Shown: positions 10,025 through 21,683 of the stretch, piece by piece
Position numbering within the stretch: position 1 is the first letter of the stretch
How the letters are laid out: each line of letters starts with the position of its first letter
From: Balanoglossus misakiensis
Lineage: Eukaryota; Hemichordata
Direction: 5' to 3'
Assembly: GCA_040954595.2 (NCBI GenBank)
Contig: CM082594.2
Span: 1,612,001 to 1,676,000, forward strand
Length of the DNA stretch: 64,000 nt
The notes under the pieces: generated by a model
What the model was told of the DNA's origin: nothing
The model's input: only the letters and a program-made list of their open reading frames with translations
The model's database searches: none
Translations under genes and position numbers: made by a program

Positions 10025-11595
10025 TATGAAAATATAGGCCTTGTCGCGATATATTGCAGCAGCTCTACAGCAGGTTTGCTGCAGCTCTACAGCAGGTAGA
10101 CGCAGCAGAGCCGTTTTTTCGCATGCAAATTAGGTGATTCTGCAGAGCTGCCGCAGAGACTGCCGCATCCTTGCCGCAGCCAGTTGCACTGATGCTGAAA
10201 AATGCATACAGACATTTATGTATGCATGGCATACACATACATGTACGCACTTGATTAATATATAATTATAAGAGATCATATTTTACATCACTATCATGGA
10301 GTATTTCACATAGAACAGCAAAATTTAGTTCAGGACAAAAACAGCCGTAATGCAGAAACAAAAATTTCTAAGGGGTCAAAGTTGTAATCATTTTATGTAA
10401 AGTTATGGAATACTAACAACATGGCGGCATAACAGTGTGATTCAATCGTATTTATTGAAGTCAGGGGGGAAAAACGGAAGTTTTTACGAGTTTTTGGCTG
10501 TGTTAACTGAACACGGACACATTTAATTTATTGAAGAAGGGCTTACAAATGAACAAGATGTTTCTTTTTCTCGCTTGCTTGGATAACACGGACGCAAAGT
10601 ACAGTAAGCATGCAGTGTACAGGAAACAGTTTGGTATGCATACCATCTTTTTGAGACAGACTGTCGAGCCTTTTATTTTATCAACAGTTGATTTTAGCAT
10701 TGATAGCAATAGATTTTCATGGTGGCCGGCAACAGATGCTGCCAGACGCTGATCTGTTCTGATCGTCGGACAGGGCCATCCAACACCAATCGGCAAAATC
10801 AACCAAACCCAGCCCTGCCCGTAAATGCCTGAATAAGTTCAGCCATAAAAATATCTCAACATCGATCATCAACATCACTACGTTACTCAAATAACAAGTT
10901 ACGAATAAATCCAGTAAAAAATGTGTCAAACAATCAATGTATAAAAAATGTATAAAAAATGTAATGCCTGCCTAGCTTGAACTTGAAGAAACTTGGGATC
11001 TATCATCTAGCTGTCTTCCCTTTCCAAGTTCTGTAAAATATTTTCAGATGTACACTTGAATGATCAGTGTCTTCTGCTGTACCTCCGTGTTGGCATCTGG
11101 TACATCCAAAAGCATTAAATGAAAGACAGTCCACCTGAACATACTCATGATGTGGCAGCTAGCTGGAGACACTTGTAGTTTGAAGCTTGCAAGTTTAGAA
11201 AATGGCGGCAAAATGACTTTGGCCAATTACTAGCTTTGTTTCACATCACCTGATATCAATTAAGGTCAACCAAAGTTGGAGGTCAATTCTTGTGTCCCTG
11301 CTGCATGGATTTGTACTTTGAGAATTATTCTTGCATCATTTCTGCATAGAGAAAAGCCTTGCATCTTTGCGGCTACTTTGCGGCAAGCTCTTGTGTCCTT
11401 ATTGCAAAGATTACCACCTCTACTGTAGAGCCACATTTAGTTGCGACCTGCCGCATTGCCTCTGCTGCAGAGACACTCTCTGCGAGAACACCACAGCGTG
11501 TCTGCAAGAGCACCACAATGCCTTCACAGCAGAACTGCTGCAGAGCTGCTGAAGGCTGCTGCAGAGCTGCTGCTTTGTTGGCATTTTTGTAAGGG
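10021..11595. mobile_element. Non-autonomous DNA transposon between RT and RNase H
   Basis: Left end CCCTTATGAAAATATAGG and the complement of the right end CCCTTACAAAAATGCC form weak inverted repeats. Both ends also carry subterminal clusters of GCAGCTCTRCAGCAG-type motifs in opposite orientation (10057-10100 and 11455-11575). The flanking retrotransposon sequence goes from the end of RT straight into RNase H. No clear target-site duplication was found, so borders are good to about 5 bp and the superfamily is unassigned. No coding capacity seen. Confidence 0.65.
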
Positions 11596-13404
11596 TGGGT
11601 ATCCAGATTTCCATTTACCATTTATACTTGAGACAGATGCTAGTATGCATGGTTTAGGAGCTGTCCTTTCCCAGAAACAAGGAGACAGAATCGTTGTCCT
11701 TGGCTATGCAAGTCGAAGCTTAAAGCCCCATGAACGGAATATGCAAAACTACTCCAGTATGAAATTGGAACTTCTTGCATTGAGATGGGCAATAACGCAG
11801 AAGTTTCGAGACCTGTTGACTGGAGCAGAATTTGTTGTGTATACGGACAATAATCCTTTAAGCTACTTGCTGACGTCAGCCAAGCTGGGAGCAACGGAGA
11901 CTCGGTGGGCAGCTGTACATGACCAGGTTGGACACCAAGCTGCTGAAAAGACTATGGCTTTGTTGAAAACCAGATGCTACTGGCCCGGAATGTTGGCAGA
12001 AGTGACCGAGTACTGTCAACGATGTCAAGGCTGTACATTGGCTAAAGCAGGGAAGAAACTTCACCCCACCATGGGATCCTTGACTGCTAATAGGCCACTC
12101 GAAGTGTTAGCTGTAGACTTTACTGTGTTGGAACCAAGTTCCAATGGCTTCGAAAATGTACTCGTGCTGACAGACGTATTCACAAAGTTCACGCAAGCTA
12201 TTCCGACTCGTGACCAGAAGGCAACGACTGTGGCCCGTGTTTTAGTGCGTGATTGGTTTGTTCGGTTCGGAGAACCTCGAAGGATACATAGTGATCAAGG
12301 CCGGAATTTTGAGAGCAAAGTTATTCAAGAACTCTGTAAATTGTATGGGATTACCAAAAGTCGTACTACTGCCTATCACCCTGAGGGCAATGGACAGTGT
12401 GAACGATTTAATCGCACTCTCCACGATCGTTTGCGTACACTGACTCCAGAGAAGAAACGCAGATGGACTGAGTTCCTACCTGAACTTGTTTATGCCTACA
12501 ATAGCACACCCCACTCCACTACTGGCTATTCACCACATTATTTGTTTTTTGGTAGAGAGCCTACACTACCCATGGACCATTTACTTGGAACTGCTCCAGA
12601 TAGTACTGATAGTGATAGTGATATCGTAGAAGAGTGGATTGCTGAACATTATGAGAGACTGATGGATGCATACAAACTCGCCTCACAAAGGACAGAGATA
12701 GAAGTTTTGCGGAGAAAGACTAGATGTGACCGTAAAGCTACCAACACTGATTTACCAATAGGAACACGAGTATTCCTTAGAAACTGGACTACCAGAGGGA
12801 GGAATAAAATCCAAGATGTATGGAGTCCAGAACCCCATAGAGTTATTGACCGACTTGCTACAGGCGGACATACATATGTCGTAGAACCAGTTGATGGAGG
12901 ATGTCAGAAAACCGTCAATAGGAAAGAGTTGCTAGATGCTAGAAGCCTTGTGAAAGAAATGAAGCTCTGTGATGATACTGGCGGTGATGAACCAGAAGAG
13001 TTGTCCTGTAATGATTCCGATGACGACGAGTGTGACTATGGTGTTGACATACAACATTGGAATACAATTTGTGGTACACAGTCTGGTAACGCACCAGATA
13101 GTATGGGTATGACTCACCTTGGCTCAGTTAGAGATGATACTCCATGTACCAGACAGACAGAGTCCCCGACTGATGATATACCCAGTGCTTCATTCAAAGC
13201 AGGGAAGCAAACCTCCAGTACCTTGACAGATACTACGACTGTGACTGGCACATCAGATGCACTTACTCAGCCTACTGCACCAGCAGGACTTAGACGTACA
13301 AGCCGTGCGAATGCTGGTCAGCATTACAACCCACATCACTTGCCAAGATCAGCAATTAGAGAAGCAACCGCTTCATTACGTGTAGATGAACAAGTGTTTA
13401 ACTG
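11596..13404 (+). pseudogene. pol: RNase H and integrase part of pol, with internal deletion
   Basis: RNase H opens with FILETDAS (Asp at 11636), ELLAL (Glu at 11768) and VYTDNN (Asp at 11846). At about 11914 it jumps directly into the integrase zinc finger HDQVGH...CQRCQGC. The end of RNase H with its fourth acidic residue and the usual spacer are missing, although the frame is kept. The integrase core is complete: VDF (Asp at 12116), HSDQG (Asp at 12293) and NGQCERFN (Glu at 12401), with the D-35-E spacing. A C-terminal region with a GPY/F-like strand and a long acidic, Ser/Thr-rich tail ends at 13402-13404. An ATG upstream lies in the transposon and is not a real start. Confidence 0.9.
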
Positions 13405-13493
13405 ATATTGCTAAAACAAACCTTTTAATTATGCAGATGTTATCTACTATTGCGCACGACTGATTGTTTGATGGTTGATGGGACACTAACCAT

Positions 13494-13505
13494 TAAGCAG
13501 GGAAG
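13494..13505 (+). promoter_or_regulatory. Polypurine tract, probable
   Basis: AAGCAGGGAAG directly precedes TGTGTGAGG, which I take as the 3' LTR start. The tract is purine-rich but short and contains one C, so the exact LTR edge is uncertain by a few bases. Confidence 0.5.
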
Positions 13506-14715
13506 TGTGTGAGGATATAAAACCATAAGTGTCGTGTGAGGGCACTATAATTTGTGCGCATGCGCAGACAGTGTTTTTCTTGCTATAGTACATGTACTTA
13601 CCTTGTAACCCTGTCATTCGATCACTGAATTTCATCCGGAGCCATCCACTTTGTGGTGAGCGCTGCTACTTTGTACTTACCTTGTGAGATTCAACCATTG
13701 AATTTCATCCGGCGACATCCACTTTGTGGCCAGCATTGTTACTTTGATAACTACACATACTTGTTTGGTAAGATGTTATGTTTTTGTCAAGAGTAATTTG
13801 TAATATATTTCTTGTATTTATTTGATATTTGCTGCATTTCGGTACAGACAACTTTGTACATATGATGTTACACGTGGCGTCCATGTGCGTACAATAATTT
13901 CAGTGAAAGTCTTATCTATTTTTGTCTGTAAGTTTGAATGTTCATAAAAAGTAATTTAGAGTTGTTTTACATTGATTGATGAATCCAGCTTCATTTAATA
14001 TCGATATTTGCAGTAAATATGAACAGACTATTTCTGTATTCCGTGAAATGCATGGTTCTTGCTCAGCAACTTACACAGCGGTCTATTGTTTGTACAGGAC
14101 AGTCGTACGAGCAGATTTGGACTGTTGGTTGGTTACCCATTGATTGCTTTACTTACCTGTTAGTCAGGGTGAGTGAATTGTACCTTTTAAACAGACTTAC
14201 CTGGTTTTGTCTAATTTGCTGTTATTTACTGTAATTCTGAATACTTGAAATAGTACTGCACAATGCATATATTATCAGTACAGTGTCATGATTTATACTA
14301 TGATGAAGCCATGTTGACGTTATGTTTACAATTCATCAGTATATTAGCATCTCCCTGATGTTGAGAACTGTATTGTAATTTCATTGATTTACCTGAATAT
14401 TTTTGTGTATGTATTTACTTGTGTCTTAGTCACTGACGCTTAGTCTGACCATGAGTAATGGGGAAATACACTGACACTGCAATCTTTATTTCTTTGCAGG
14501 TTCTTTGTTGTTGCGTAGTTGTTTGGTTGTGGTACTTGTTTTCAAGTCACTTACAGTTTACTATACAAGTCTCGCTCCTGTCAAAACCACTTATGGTCTA
14601 TCATTATCCAAATTGAACCATTGTAATGTGTGACTGCATATGGAAGCTGGAATAAAAGTGCTCATTGGAATTGAACTCTAACCGTGGTGTGCGTGTCCAA
14701 TGTTCCTGTGTTACA
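13506..14715 (+). repeat. 3' LTR, complete
   Basis: The LTR starts TGTGTGAGGATATAAAA and ends CCTGTGTTACA, so it has the TG...CA form over about 1,210 bp. A TATA-like ATATAAAA is at 13515-13522 and AATAAA at 14651-14656. Its second half (14113-14715) matches the truncated 5' LTR. A short imperfect direct repeat lies at 13610-13735 (TTACCTTGT...TTTCATCCGG...CCATCCACTTTGTGG, twice). Confidence 0.8.
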
Positions 14716-14749
14716 TATACTTTATTGATTTATTTGACGACATTTTACA

Positions 14750-15008
14750 GTAATCATTTCATGCACAGGTGAATATGGTCAACTAATCAGACCAACTTTC
14801 TCACAGAGAATAGATTACAATCCAATCATTTCATGTTCCACAGAGTAAAGTCAACCAATCAGATACAAGTTTACAGAAATAACGGTTACAGTCCCAATCA
14901 TTTAATGTACAGGTGCGTGAATGTAGTAAACGAATCAAATGAACTCTTACAGACAGAAGAGATTACAATCTGATCCAATCATTTCATACAGGTGAGTATG
15001 GTCAACCA
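14750..15008. repeat. Degenerate tandem repeat, 70-85 bp unit
   Basis: Three and a half diverged copies share the order CAATCATTTCATG..CAGGTG..TATGGTCAAC..AATCAGA..TTACAGA..AGATTACAATC. Copies begin near 14750, 14822, 14892 and 14975. They start 34 bp after the 3' LTR. Confidence 0.65.
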
Positions 15009-15539
15009 CAAATTGCAACTAAAATAAAACGAGCTCTGCTAAACACAATGTTTGACCTTAAAGGCTCTTGAGCTGCAAATGGAAAAAAAACATTAAGCTT
15101 TAAATAGTTCCGGATATGCTTTTAATTCTGTTTATTAAAGAGAAGACACCGTTTATGTTAATATATATGTGGATATATAGTGAATGAACGTTCAACCACA
15201 CACACCTTCCATCCCACTTGTAGACACGAGAGTGAAAAAATCGCGTCAAGGACACGGTGGTCCCATTGAGTGATTACACAAGAAAAAGTCTACACCGGAG
15301 CACATGGCCATATACAGACAGACAGGCACACACGTGCACACACACACACACATAGCGAGAGATCAATGGGCAAACACTGACTGACCCATAAGCTGCCAAT
15401 GGCATATGTACTGTACATAAACTAAATAGAACAGCTGGCCTCTTTAAAACTTAGCCAGTTATGTAATCATTCAGGAATTGGCTGTGTTTATATGAATCAC
15501 AGGATGGGGGCTTCCTGCCTCATTAAAACAACTCAATAT

Positions 15540-15830
15540 TAAAGTAAATACACATCACTTTGCAAAGCAATCTGACCAGTAGTTCGTGAGTTACTGAGTT
15601 TTGCCCAAATTCACATTTTTCCAGTTAATTTGCATATTTTTGGCAATGACAACTTCATTTGAACAAACTCCCATCTACAGCCCAGCCTGCATCAGCACAC
15701 CAAATATCAAGGTGATACACGCAGCGGTTTTCAGGTTTTTGATGTGGACGGACATACATCCATCCATCCATCCATACATACAGACGCAACCGATCCCATA
15801 AGGTCCCATGGTACATACCAATGGGACCGA
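15540..15830 (+). repeat. Dispersed-repeat (SINE-like) segment
   Basis: A segment reading CTGACCAGTAGTTCGTGAGTTACTG ... GGACGGACATACATCCATCC resembles the tail regions of dispersed short elements in marine invertebrates, including the (CATC)n run at 15757-15774. It ends with GGTCCCATGGTACATACCAATGGGACC, a hairpin. Bases 15776-15809 resemble a stretch of the 5S spacer. No A/B box promoter was seen, so the class is uncertain. Confidence 0.4.
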
Positions 15831-17605
15831 AAAACTCGCCAAAATGAATAATCGGTGTTTACCTTTTATACATTTTGTCGAGATTTTTACTGTCATATCT
15901 TACAAATGGGATGGGAGTTGTGTGTAGTCAAACGTTGATTCACTACATATCCAGATGTAGAATAACATAATGGTGCCTTGTATCAAACATCATAAATGAT
16001 TTTGTCTGATTGTAAATCAAGATAACTGTTATTTATGACAAAATGGTCCAAAAATCCAAGAAATATCAGTATAGTCGAAAATTCCCGTATTTTTTAAAAT
16101 GAAATATTGCATTTTTTTCGAGTTGGAGCTCATGGGGCTTTAATCGTGCCAACATTTTCATATATGCGTAAGATTTTAAACAACTAAGAGGCATTGTTCT
16201 GGTACAGGTGACGTAAAGTGTAATATTTGAAAAGTTATCAGTTGTACAAATTTCGCTAAAACAATTACAATACACAAATATTTAAGATTTCCCACAAATG
16301 AATTCATAAAACTTTTCTCACCAAGAATTTCTTGTTTTCCAATACATCTTGTAGATTGAAAACGAATACAGAAATACAGAATAGAATTGTTTATTTCAAA
16401 TGTCAGGGCCTCAGCCCATCACATAAAGACACTCTGTTTACAGAGAGAAATACTACATGGAATTAAACTATAAGCCAGCGTATCAATTCTGCTGCGTTTG
16501 CTGCTGTACAAAGTAATCCCGTTAAAAGACTTATGAACGAAAACTGCAAGTGTATATTGAAGTTGCTGAGTTTTAAGTTAAGAAAACAAAACATTTTTCC
16601 CGTGTAGGGTTAATACGGAATTTTAGAGGAATTAGCTTTGACCCCTCCTCCTCATACAATGGACAAAATAGCAAAAAAACGAATACTAGTATTTTTAATA
16701 TGATGTATTCATGTAGGTTTTGTTCTTGATCTATCAATATGGTATGACATTTCATAACATTTCTTTGGGTATCTACTATTTGTCATTTTTTTAAAAGTCT
16801 GACCCAACATTTTATACATCTTCTGGATAAAAGTCAGGTATTTTAAACAAATAAGATGTTTTACAACTTAGAAATACATTACAGTTATATAATTGTGGCT
16901 GGTTGTGTAAACTTTATTCTATAGATTAATGAATTTCTGTTAGCCACCACTGAAAATAAATGGCGACACTTTGTAGAGTGTCAAATAAATAGGCCTACAG
17001 CACCTTCCTGTTGTGTTGGTCCATCCAAGCAGTTGTAAATTGTCATTCCCCAAAAGGTGGTACTTTTTAATACTTAGAACATTTTTCTCACCCAAAGCTT
17101 CGTTTTGATTGATGACAGGTCAATACCCTTCAAAACATATTTTTTCTTTGGGGACGTATTACCTGTTTGTGGACATACACACAGAGGGTAGAATTCACGA
17201 GCAGGCCATGTGATGACTGCTCACAGTTCATCAAAACACCGCAAAAATCGATGAAATGGTCGCTTTGATTTATATTAGCCACGAGTATGCACCATACTCG
17301 AATTACAATCGTTTGATGAGAGGCAAAAGAGTGGGCATTGCAATTCTGACTGCCTTAAATAGGCCTAATATAAATAGGTTTTCACTTTATGCTAGGGGGT
17401 CAAATCACATGATAATAATTGCATTCTGGGTAAAAGTAGATAACTCACAACAGTGAGAGATAGAAGAAATGATACGTTTGCTATATTTCGTGACTTTCTT
17501 TGGTCAAAAATGATTGTCTTCACATTTTGTTATTTTTCTGTTACAAAGTTTCAGAATGACCCAGTATCACTTTATGTTTTGAACTTCCAATTCTTAAACA
17601 TGATC

Positions 17606-18160
17606 TTAAACATGACCTTCGGTCTTACAACACAGGCCACGGTACAGCCCGACTGTTTTCATGCGTAGCAGAAACGCCCCGAAAATGAAAACACCCTGCA
17701 AGGTATTGGCAACAATGAAAATGTACTCCAAAACATCGGCCTGATAAAAGCCATCCACAAAACCAATAATCCACGTCAACCCCATAACGGTAGACATCTT
17801 GATAGAAAAGATGACATGTTGAGCCGTGTACGACGTGTGTCGGTGCCTTTTCATTTCTCTCTCCGATGCTAACATGGAGAACACGGTGTATATTAAGCAA
17901 ACGACATTGAAAAGAACAATCAGGCCAACAGGGCCGAGGAACCTGACAATCAAAGGCGTCAGCCGACCGATCCAACATACAGGACCCTCACTGTAACCAA
18001 CTCGGAAACCATACGGAGCAGTATGATCGATCACTACACAGACTCCAACGAAAACGAATGGTAGCAACCAGGCATACAGACAGTAGTACACAAATATGTT
18101 GCCATTCCCCAAATCGGCGCGGGTCAGTTGTGTGCGCATGTGCACGATGTCAAATGCCAT
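17606..18160 (-). pseudogene. Receptor exon part: end of TM3 to C-terminus
   Basis: Reading from 18160 the frame gives AFDIVHM, the cytoplasmic end of TM3. TM4 follows (FVYYCLYAWLLPFVFVGVCVV), then an extracellular loop with the conserved Cys-Trp (PVCWIG). TM5, TM6 (STVMGLTWIIGFVDGF) and TM7 (YIFIVANTLQGVFIFGAFLL) complete the bundle, and a short tail (RGLCCKTEGHV) ends it at a stop. The order and spacing match family B GPCRs. The frame joins 19013 upstream once the MITE is ignored. Confidence 0.85.
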
Positions 18161-19007
18161 GTTGTGCCGAATTCGGCCCCGTGCCGATTACGTCCCGCGC
18201 ATGCTCGGGTCATCAGTAACATGTGTCTGAAATATTGCATTTTCTTGTGTGAAAGATTTGCCATCCAACGTGCATGTAAGGCTGTGCATGAATGTACATT
18301 GTACTGCACTGTAAACTTGGACATTGCATTACCGCAAGGATTTAATTTCATTCCACCAACAAATCAGGGCCATGGGCAGATATTCACCCATTTAGGCCGA
18401 AACCATCACTTTTAGCTTTCAACAGTTAACATGACTTTAGTTGGGGTCTTAATCGGCACTGGGGCTGAAATCAGCTGCTTTACCTGCCGATCTTATCCCT
18501 TAGAAGCCATGGTTTGTTTGTCAAGGCATGCGCGGGGACGTATTCGGCATGGGGCCGAATTCGGCACAACAATTGTTGTGCCGAATTCGGCCCCGTTGTT
18601 GTGCCGAATTCGGCCCCGTGCCGATTACGTCCCGCGCATGCTCGGGTCATCAGTAACATGTGTCTGAAATATTGCATTTTCTTGTGTGAAAGATTTGCCA
18701 TCCAACGTGCATGTAAGGCTGTGCATGAATGTACATTGTACTGCACTGTAAACTTGGACATTGCATTACCGCAAGGATTTAATTTCATTCCACCAACAAA
18801 TCAGGGCCATGGGCAGATATTCACCCATTTAGGCCGAAACCATCACTTTTAGCTTTCAACAGTTAACATGACTTTAGTTGGGGTCTTAATCGGCACTGGG
18901 GCTGAAATCAGCTGCTTTACCTGCCGATCTTATCCCTTAGAAGCCATGGTTTGTTTGTCAAGGCATGCGCGGGGACGTATTCGGCATGGGGCCGAATTCG
19001 GCACAAC
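18161..19007. mobile_element. Tandem pair of identical 410-bp MITEs in receptor TM3
   Basis: Each copy (18161-18570 and 18598-19007) starts GTTGTGCCGAATTCGGCCCC and ends with the inverted complement ...GAATTCGGCACAAC, giving inverted repeats of about 45 bp rich in CpG. By eye the two copies are identical. A fragment of one terminal repeat sits between them (18575-18594). CCAT flanks the whole insertion (18157-18160 and 19009-19012), and the receptor codons join across it. No coding capacity. Confidence 0.82.
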
Positions 19008-19012
19008 ACCAT

Positions 19013-19138
19013 GACGCTCATCCAACAGAATGCCGCCAGCCAAATGTAGTGCGATACAATAGCAGCTGTTTTGCACAGCCAAGCAAACGTTGTCCAGTCC
19101 AAGACCGTGATAAACAAAAGCTGCGCGATCAAAAGAGC
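19013..19138 (-). pseudogene. Receptor exon part: TM2 to TM3
   Basis: On the minus strand this 126-bp segment codes ALLIAQLLFITVLDW (TM2), a short loop with Cys, and HYIWLAAFCWMSVM, the TM3 core with the FCWM motif common in family B receptors. It is flanked on both sides by transposons and is too short to be a stand-alone exon with splice signals; none are visible. Confidence 0.8.
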
Positions 19139-19141
19139 TAC

Positions 19142-21680
19142 TAGTGGAGCGGCCAAACCCTAGTTTTCATAGCGATTGTGCATTTTGTGATAAAAGCACC
19201 AAACTTGGCTCAGATGTGTGTTAATGTGTACTAAACAAATTCAGATAGCGAGCCACTAAATATCTGTTGATGAGTTTCCATGGCAACCAATTTTTCAAAA
19301 TGGCCACCAATACAGATAATTTCACCCACCAAATAACATCTGTAAACACCAAAATAAATTTACATTACTATATTTGATACAAGGAACTGTGGAAAGAATG
19401 ATTTGCAAAGATATTATGGTTACTAAACTACTTAAAGGGGTAAGTAAGTTATCAAAACACAATTTAAAGGCACACCTTTTAATCCCTTTGTTCTCGGATT
19501 AATAGGTGCTCCTCTAGAAGTCAAACCATATACTGACTATGGTCAAACATTAGGCTAATTGCGATATTTAACTTGCAGTACGTAAATTACACATATGAAT
19601 CACAACAGTTTACCACCTTAGCTAATGATAATCATATAAACAGATCACCGATATATTTGAATTGCACACGGATGTGGGCTTGGCTTACTCGTGACTGGTA
19701 AAATTTCCTTATCAACTTGATAGGAGAGTCCACTGCCCGAAATAGACGTTAATCCAAACTGAGTCCGCGGTCGTCGCGTTTATTGGTCGACAGACATACA
19801 CATAGGGCCTCAAACGCAATGCAATCTAAATTGACCCCGGGTAACGAACCATGAGAAAATGTCGGCTTTGTTTCGACCACAATCGCGACCGCAGCGTTGA
19901 CAAAAAAATTTCGGGGCGTTGATGTTTGTCAAAATGCCATAGGAAATTAAAGAAACTTATGTCGAATTGCTGAAACGTTAATAATCGACCATATGTCTTG
20001 ATACTTTAGATCATGTAGCAGTTCGACTCCAGCAAGTTTGGTGACTGTTAACAGAGTTGACCAAAAGATAAATGGTGTCTATGATTCCAAACTCATAAGA
20101 ATTACACCGGAGGACACAACATTATTTTATTTGTCGAGAATAGTGTTCATCATGCCATAAATATTGTCAAAAATGTGTACAAGCAGTTGGCCTTTAGATT
20201 GGTAAATGGAAAAACAGGTCTTATTGCAATTTACTGGGATTAGGTGGCCCAATGCTCCCAACAAGTCACTTGGAATGTACTACCATTCTAATATCTCAAT
20301 GTGTAAAGATCTGACTTTGCAAGAGATATTACGGAAAACTTGATTTTCATTTAATAGCATGAAGTAAGCGAAATCTTACTCTTTACAGAAAAGCTGTGAT
20401 CCTGAAGATTTTTGGTGTTTTGAAGCCTATTTTTACTTTATCATTTTATTCTTAGATTTTGGGGGTTCAAAAATACACAAAATAACATGTCAAAATAGAA
20501 CTACTGACTATCATCAAGGTGTGATTAAAATTATCGATAACATGAGCAATACAAAGCACTTCAAGCGACTTCATCAAAACGCTTTCCGAAGGACAAGTAT
20601 TGGATGAAAAGTTTGAAACAGATTTTGATTTTGATTCCTAACATCTCTATATGTACATGCAACCTAGACATAGTTAGTTTCTATAGTAACTTTAACAAAC
20701 CAATCAACTGTCATGATACTGGCTTTCTGCCACCATTTTATGGGGAAGTGATTCTTTATTTGCATGAATCATTTGATGAAGTTAAATAGAAAAGCTAGAT
20801 TCTGCACTGATTCAAACTGGTCAGATTAATTTATAAGGTTGAGAAACAACATGCCGTTTTTTCCCTGGGTTGACTAAATTTGGAATTTTGTTCATCAAAG
20901 ATATTTTTATGGGGAAAATAACGAATCAACTGAGCTTTACTTGTTAAACTTTTATCACAAAATGCCCAAATGTTATGAAAATGTTGTTTATGCCAGGCCA
21001 CTATTATAAAATATCTATGGTTATACAGTGACTGAATCTCGATCCTGTATTTACCCCTATAACTAGTTTAGTGATGATAAATATTTTGAAAATTACTCTT
21101 TGAGCAGTTTTTTGTTTAAAATATTGTAATGTGAATTTATTTTGGTGTTTTATAATTGTTAATTTGTGGGTCAGATTATCTGTATTGGCGGCCATTTGGA
21201 AAAAATAAAAAAAATGGTTGCCATGGAAACTCATCAACAGATATTGTGGCTCGCTATCTGAATTTGTTTAGTACACATTAACGCACATCTGAGCCAAGTT
21301 TGGTGCTTTTATCGCAAAATCCACAATCGATCTGTTATGCCGCTCCACTGTAGACATTAAACCGTGTTTTATCCTTTATTCTGTATTTATAACTATTTCG
21401 GTGACCACAATACTTTGCAAATCACCCTTTCTATAGTTTCTGGTTTCAAATATCATAATCTGAAATTACCTTGGTGTTCTTTAGTCGTTATTTTGTTTGA
21501 AAGATTAATGTAGTGGCGGCCATTTTGAAAAATGGTTGCCATGGCTACCCGTTAACAGATATTAAGTGGCTCGCTATCTAAATTTGCTTAGTACACAGTA
21601 ACACACATCTGAGCCAAGTTTGGTGCTTTTATCACAAAATGCACAATCGATATGAAAATTGGGGTTTGGCCGCTCCACTA
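19142..21680. mobile_element. Long-TIR DNA transposon between receptor TM1 and TM2
   Basis: Perfect outer ends TAGTGGAGCGGCCAAACCC and its complement are flanked by TAC on both sides (19139-19141 and 21681-21683). Similarity between the ends extends for about 300 bp, so the TIRs are long. The right end is doubled: a second, more diverged end copy lies at about 21000-21350 with its own CCGCTCCACTG terminus. The 1.5 kb interior is AT-rich with no transposase. A 3-bp TAC duplication is unusual and I do not assign a superfamily. Confidence 0.8.
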
Positions 21681-21683
21681 TAC

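Larger units (their letters stand above)
2245..14715 (+). mobile_element. Gypsy-type LTR retrotransposon, 5'-truncated and nested
   Basis: The element runs truncated 5' LTR, tRNA primer-binding site, leader, gag, frameshift site, protease, RT, RNase H, integrase, 3' LTR. The order RT-RNase H-integrase marks it as Ty3/Gypsy (Metaviridae-like). About 4.9 kb of its 12.5 kb is foreign: three DNA transposons lie inside gag, RT and the RT/RNase H boundary. The element also carries a nonsense codon in RT (9243-9245), a frame change between protease and RT (about 6865), and a deletion between RNase H and integrase (about 11914). It therefore cannot act on its own. The paired LTR segments differ by about four substitutions and one indel in 602 bp, so the copy itself looks young. 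Confidence 0.93.
14716..17605. other. Non-coding interval
   Basis: No convincing exon was seen in this 2.9 kb. It holds a tandem repeat (14750-15008), a short CA run near 15330-15350, a SINE-like segment (about 15540-15830) and otherwise AT-rich DNA. The 3' end of the receptor gene lies at its right border on the minus strand. Confidence 0.6.

Noticed and set aside
11331-11621. Several Cys/Ala-rich frames near 11.4-11.6 kb, including an ATG in frame with RNase H
   Set aside because: They fall in the GCAG-rich subterminal region of the third nested transposon; the fusion with RNase H is accidental.
18128-18852. Frames of about 95-112 codons on both strands at 18.1-18.9 kb
   Set aside because: They are read through the two identical MITE copies and match each other for that reason only.
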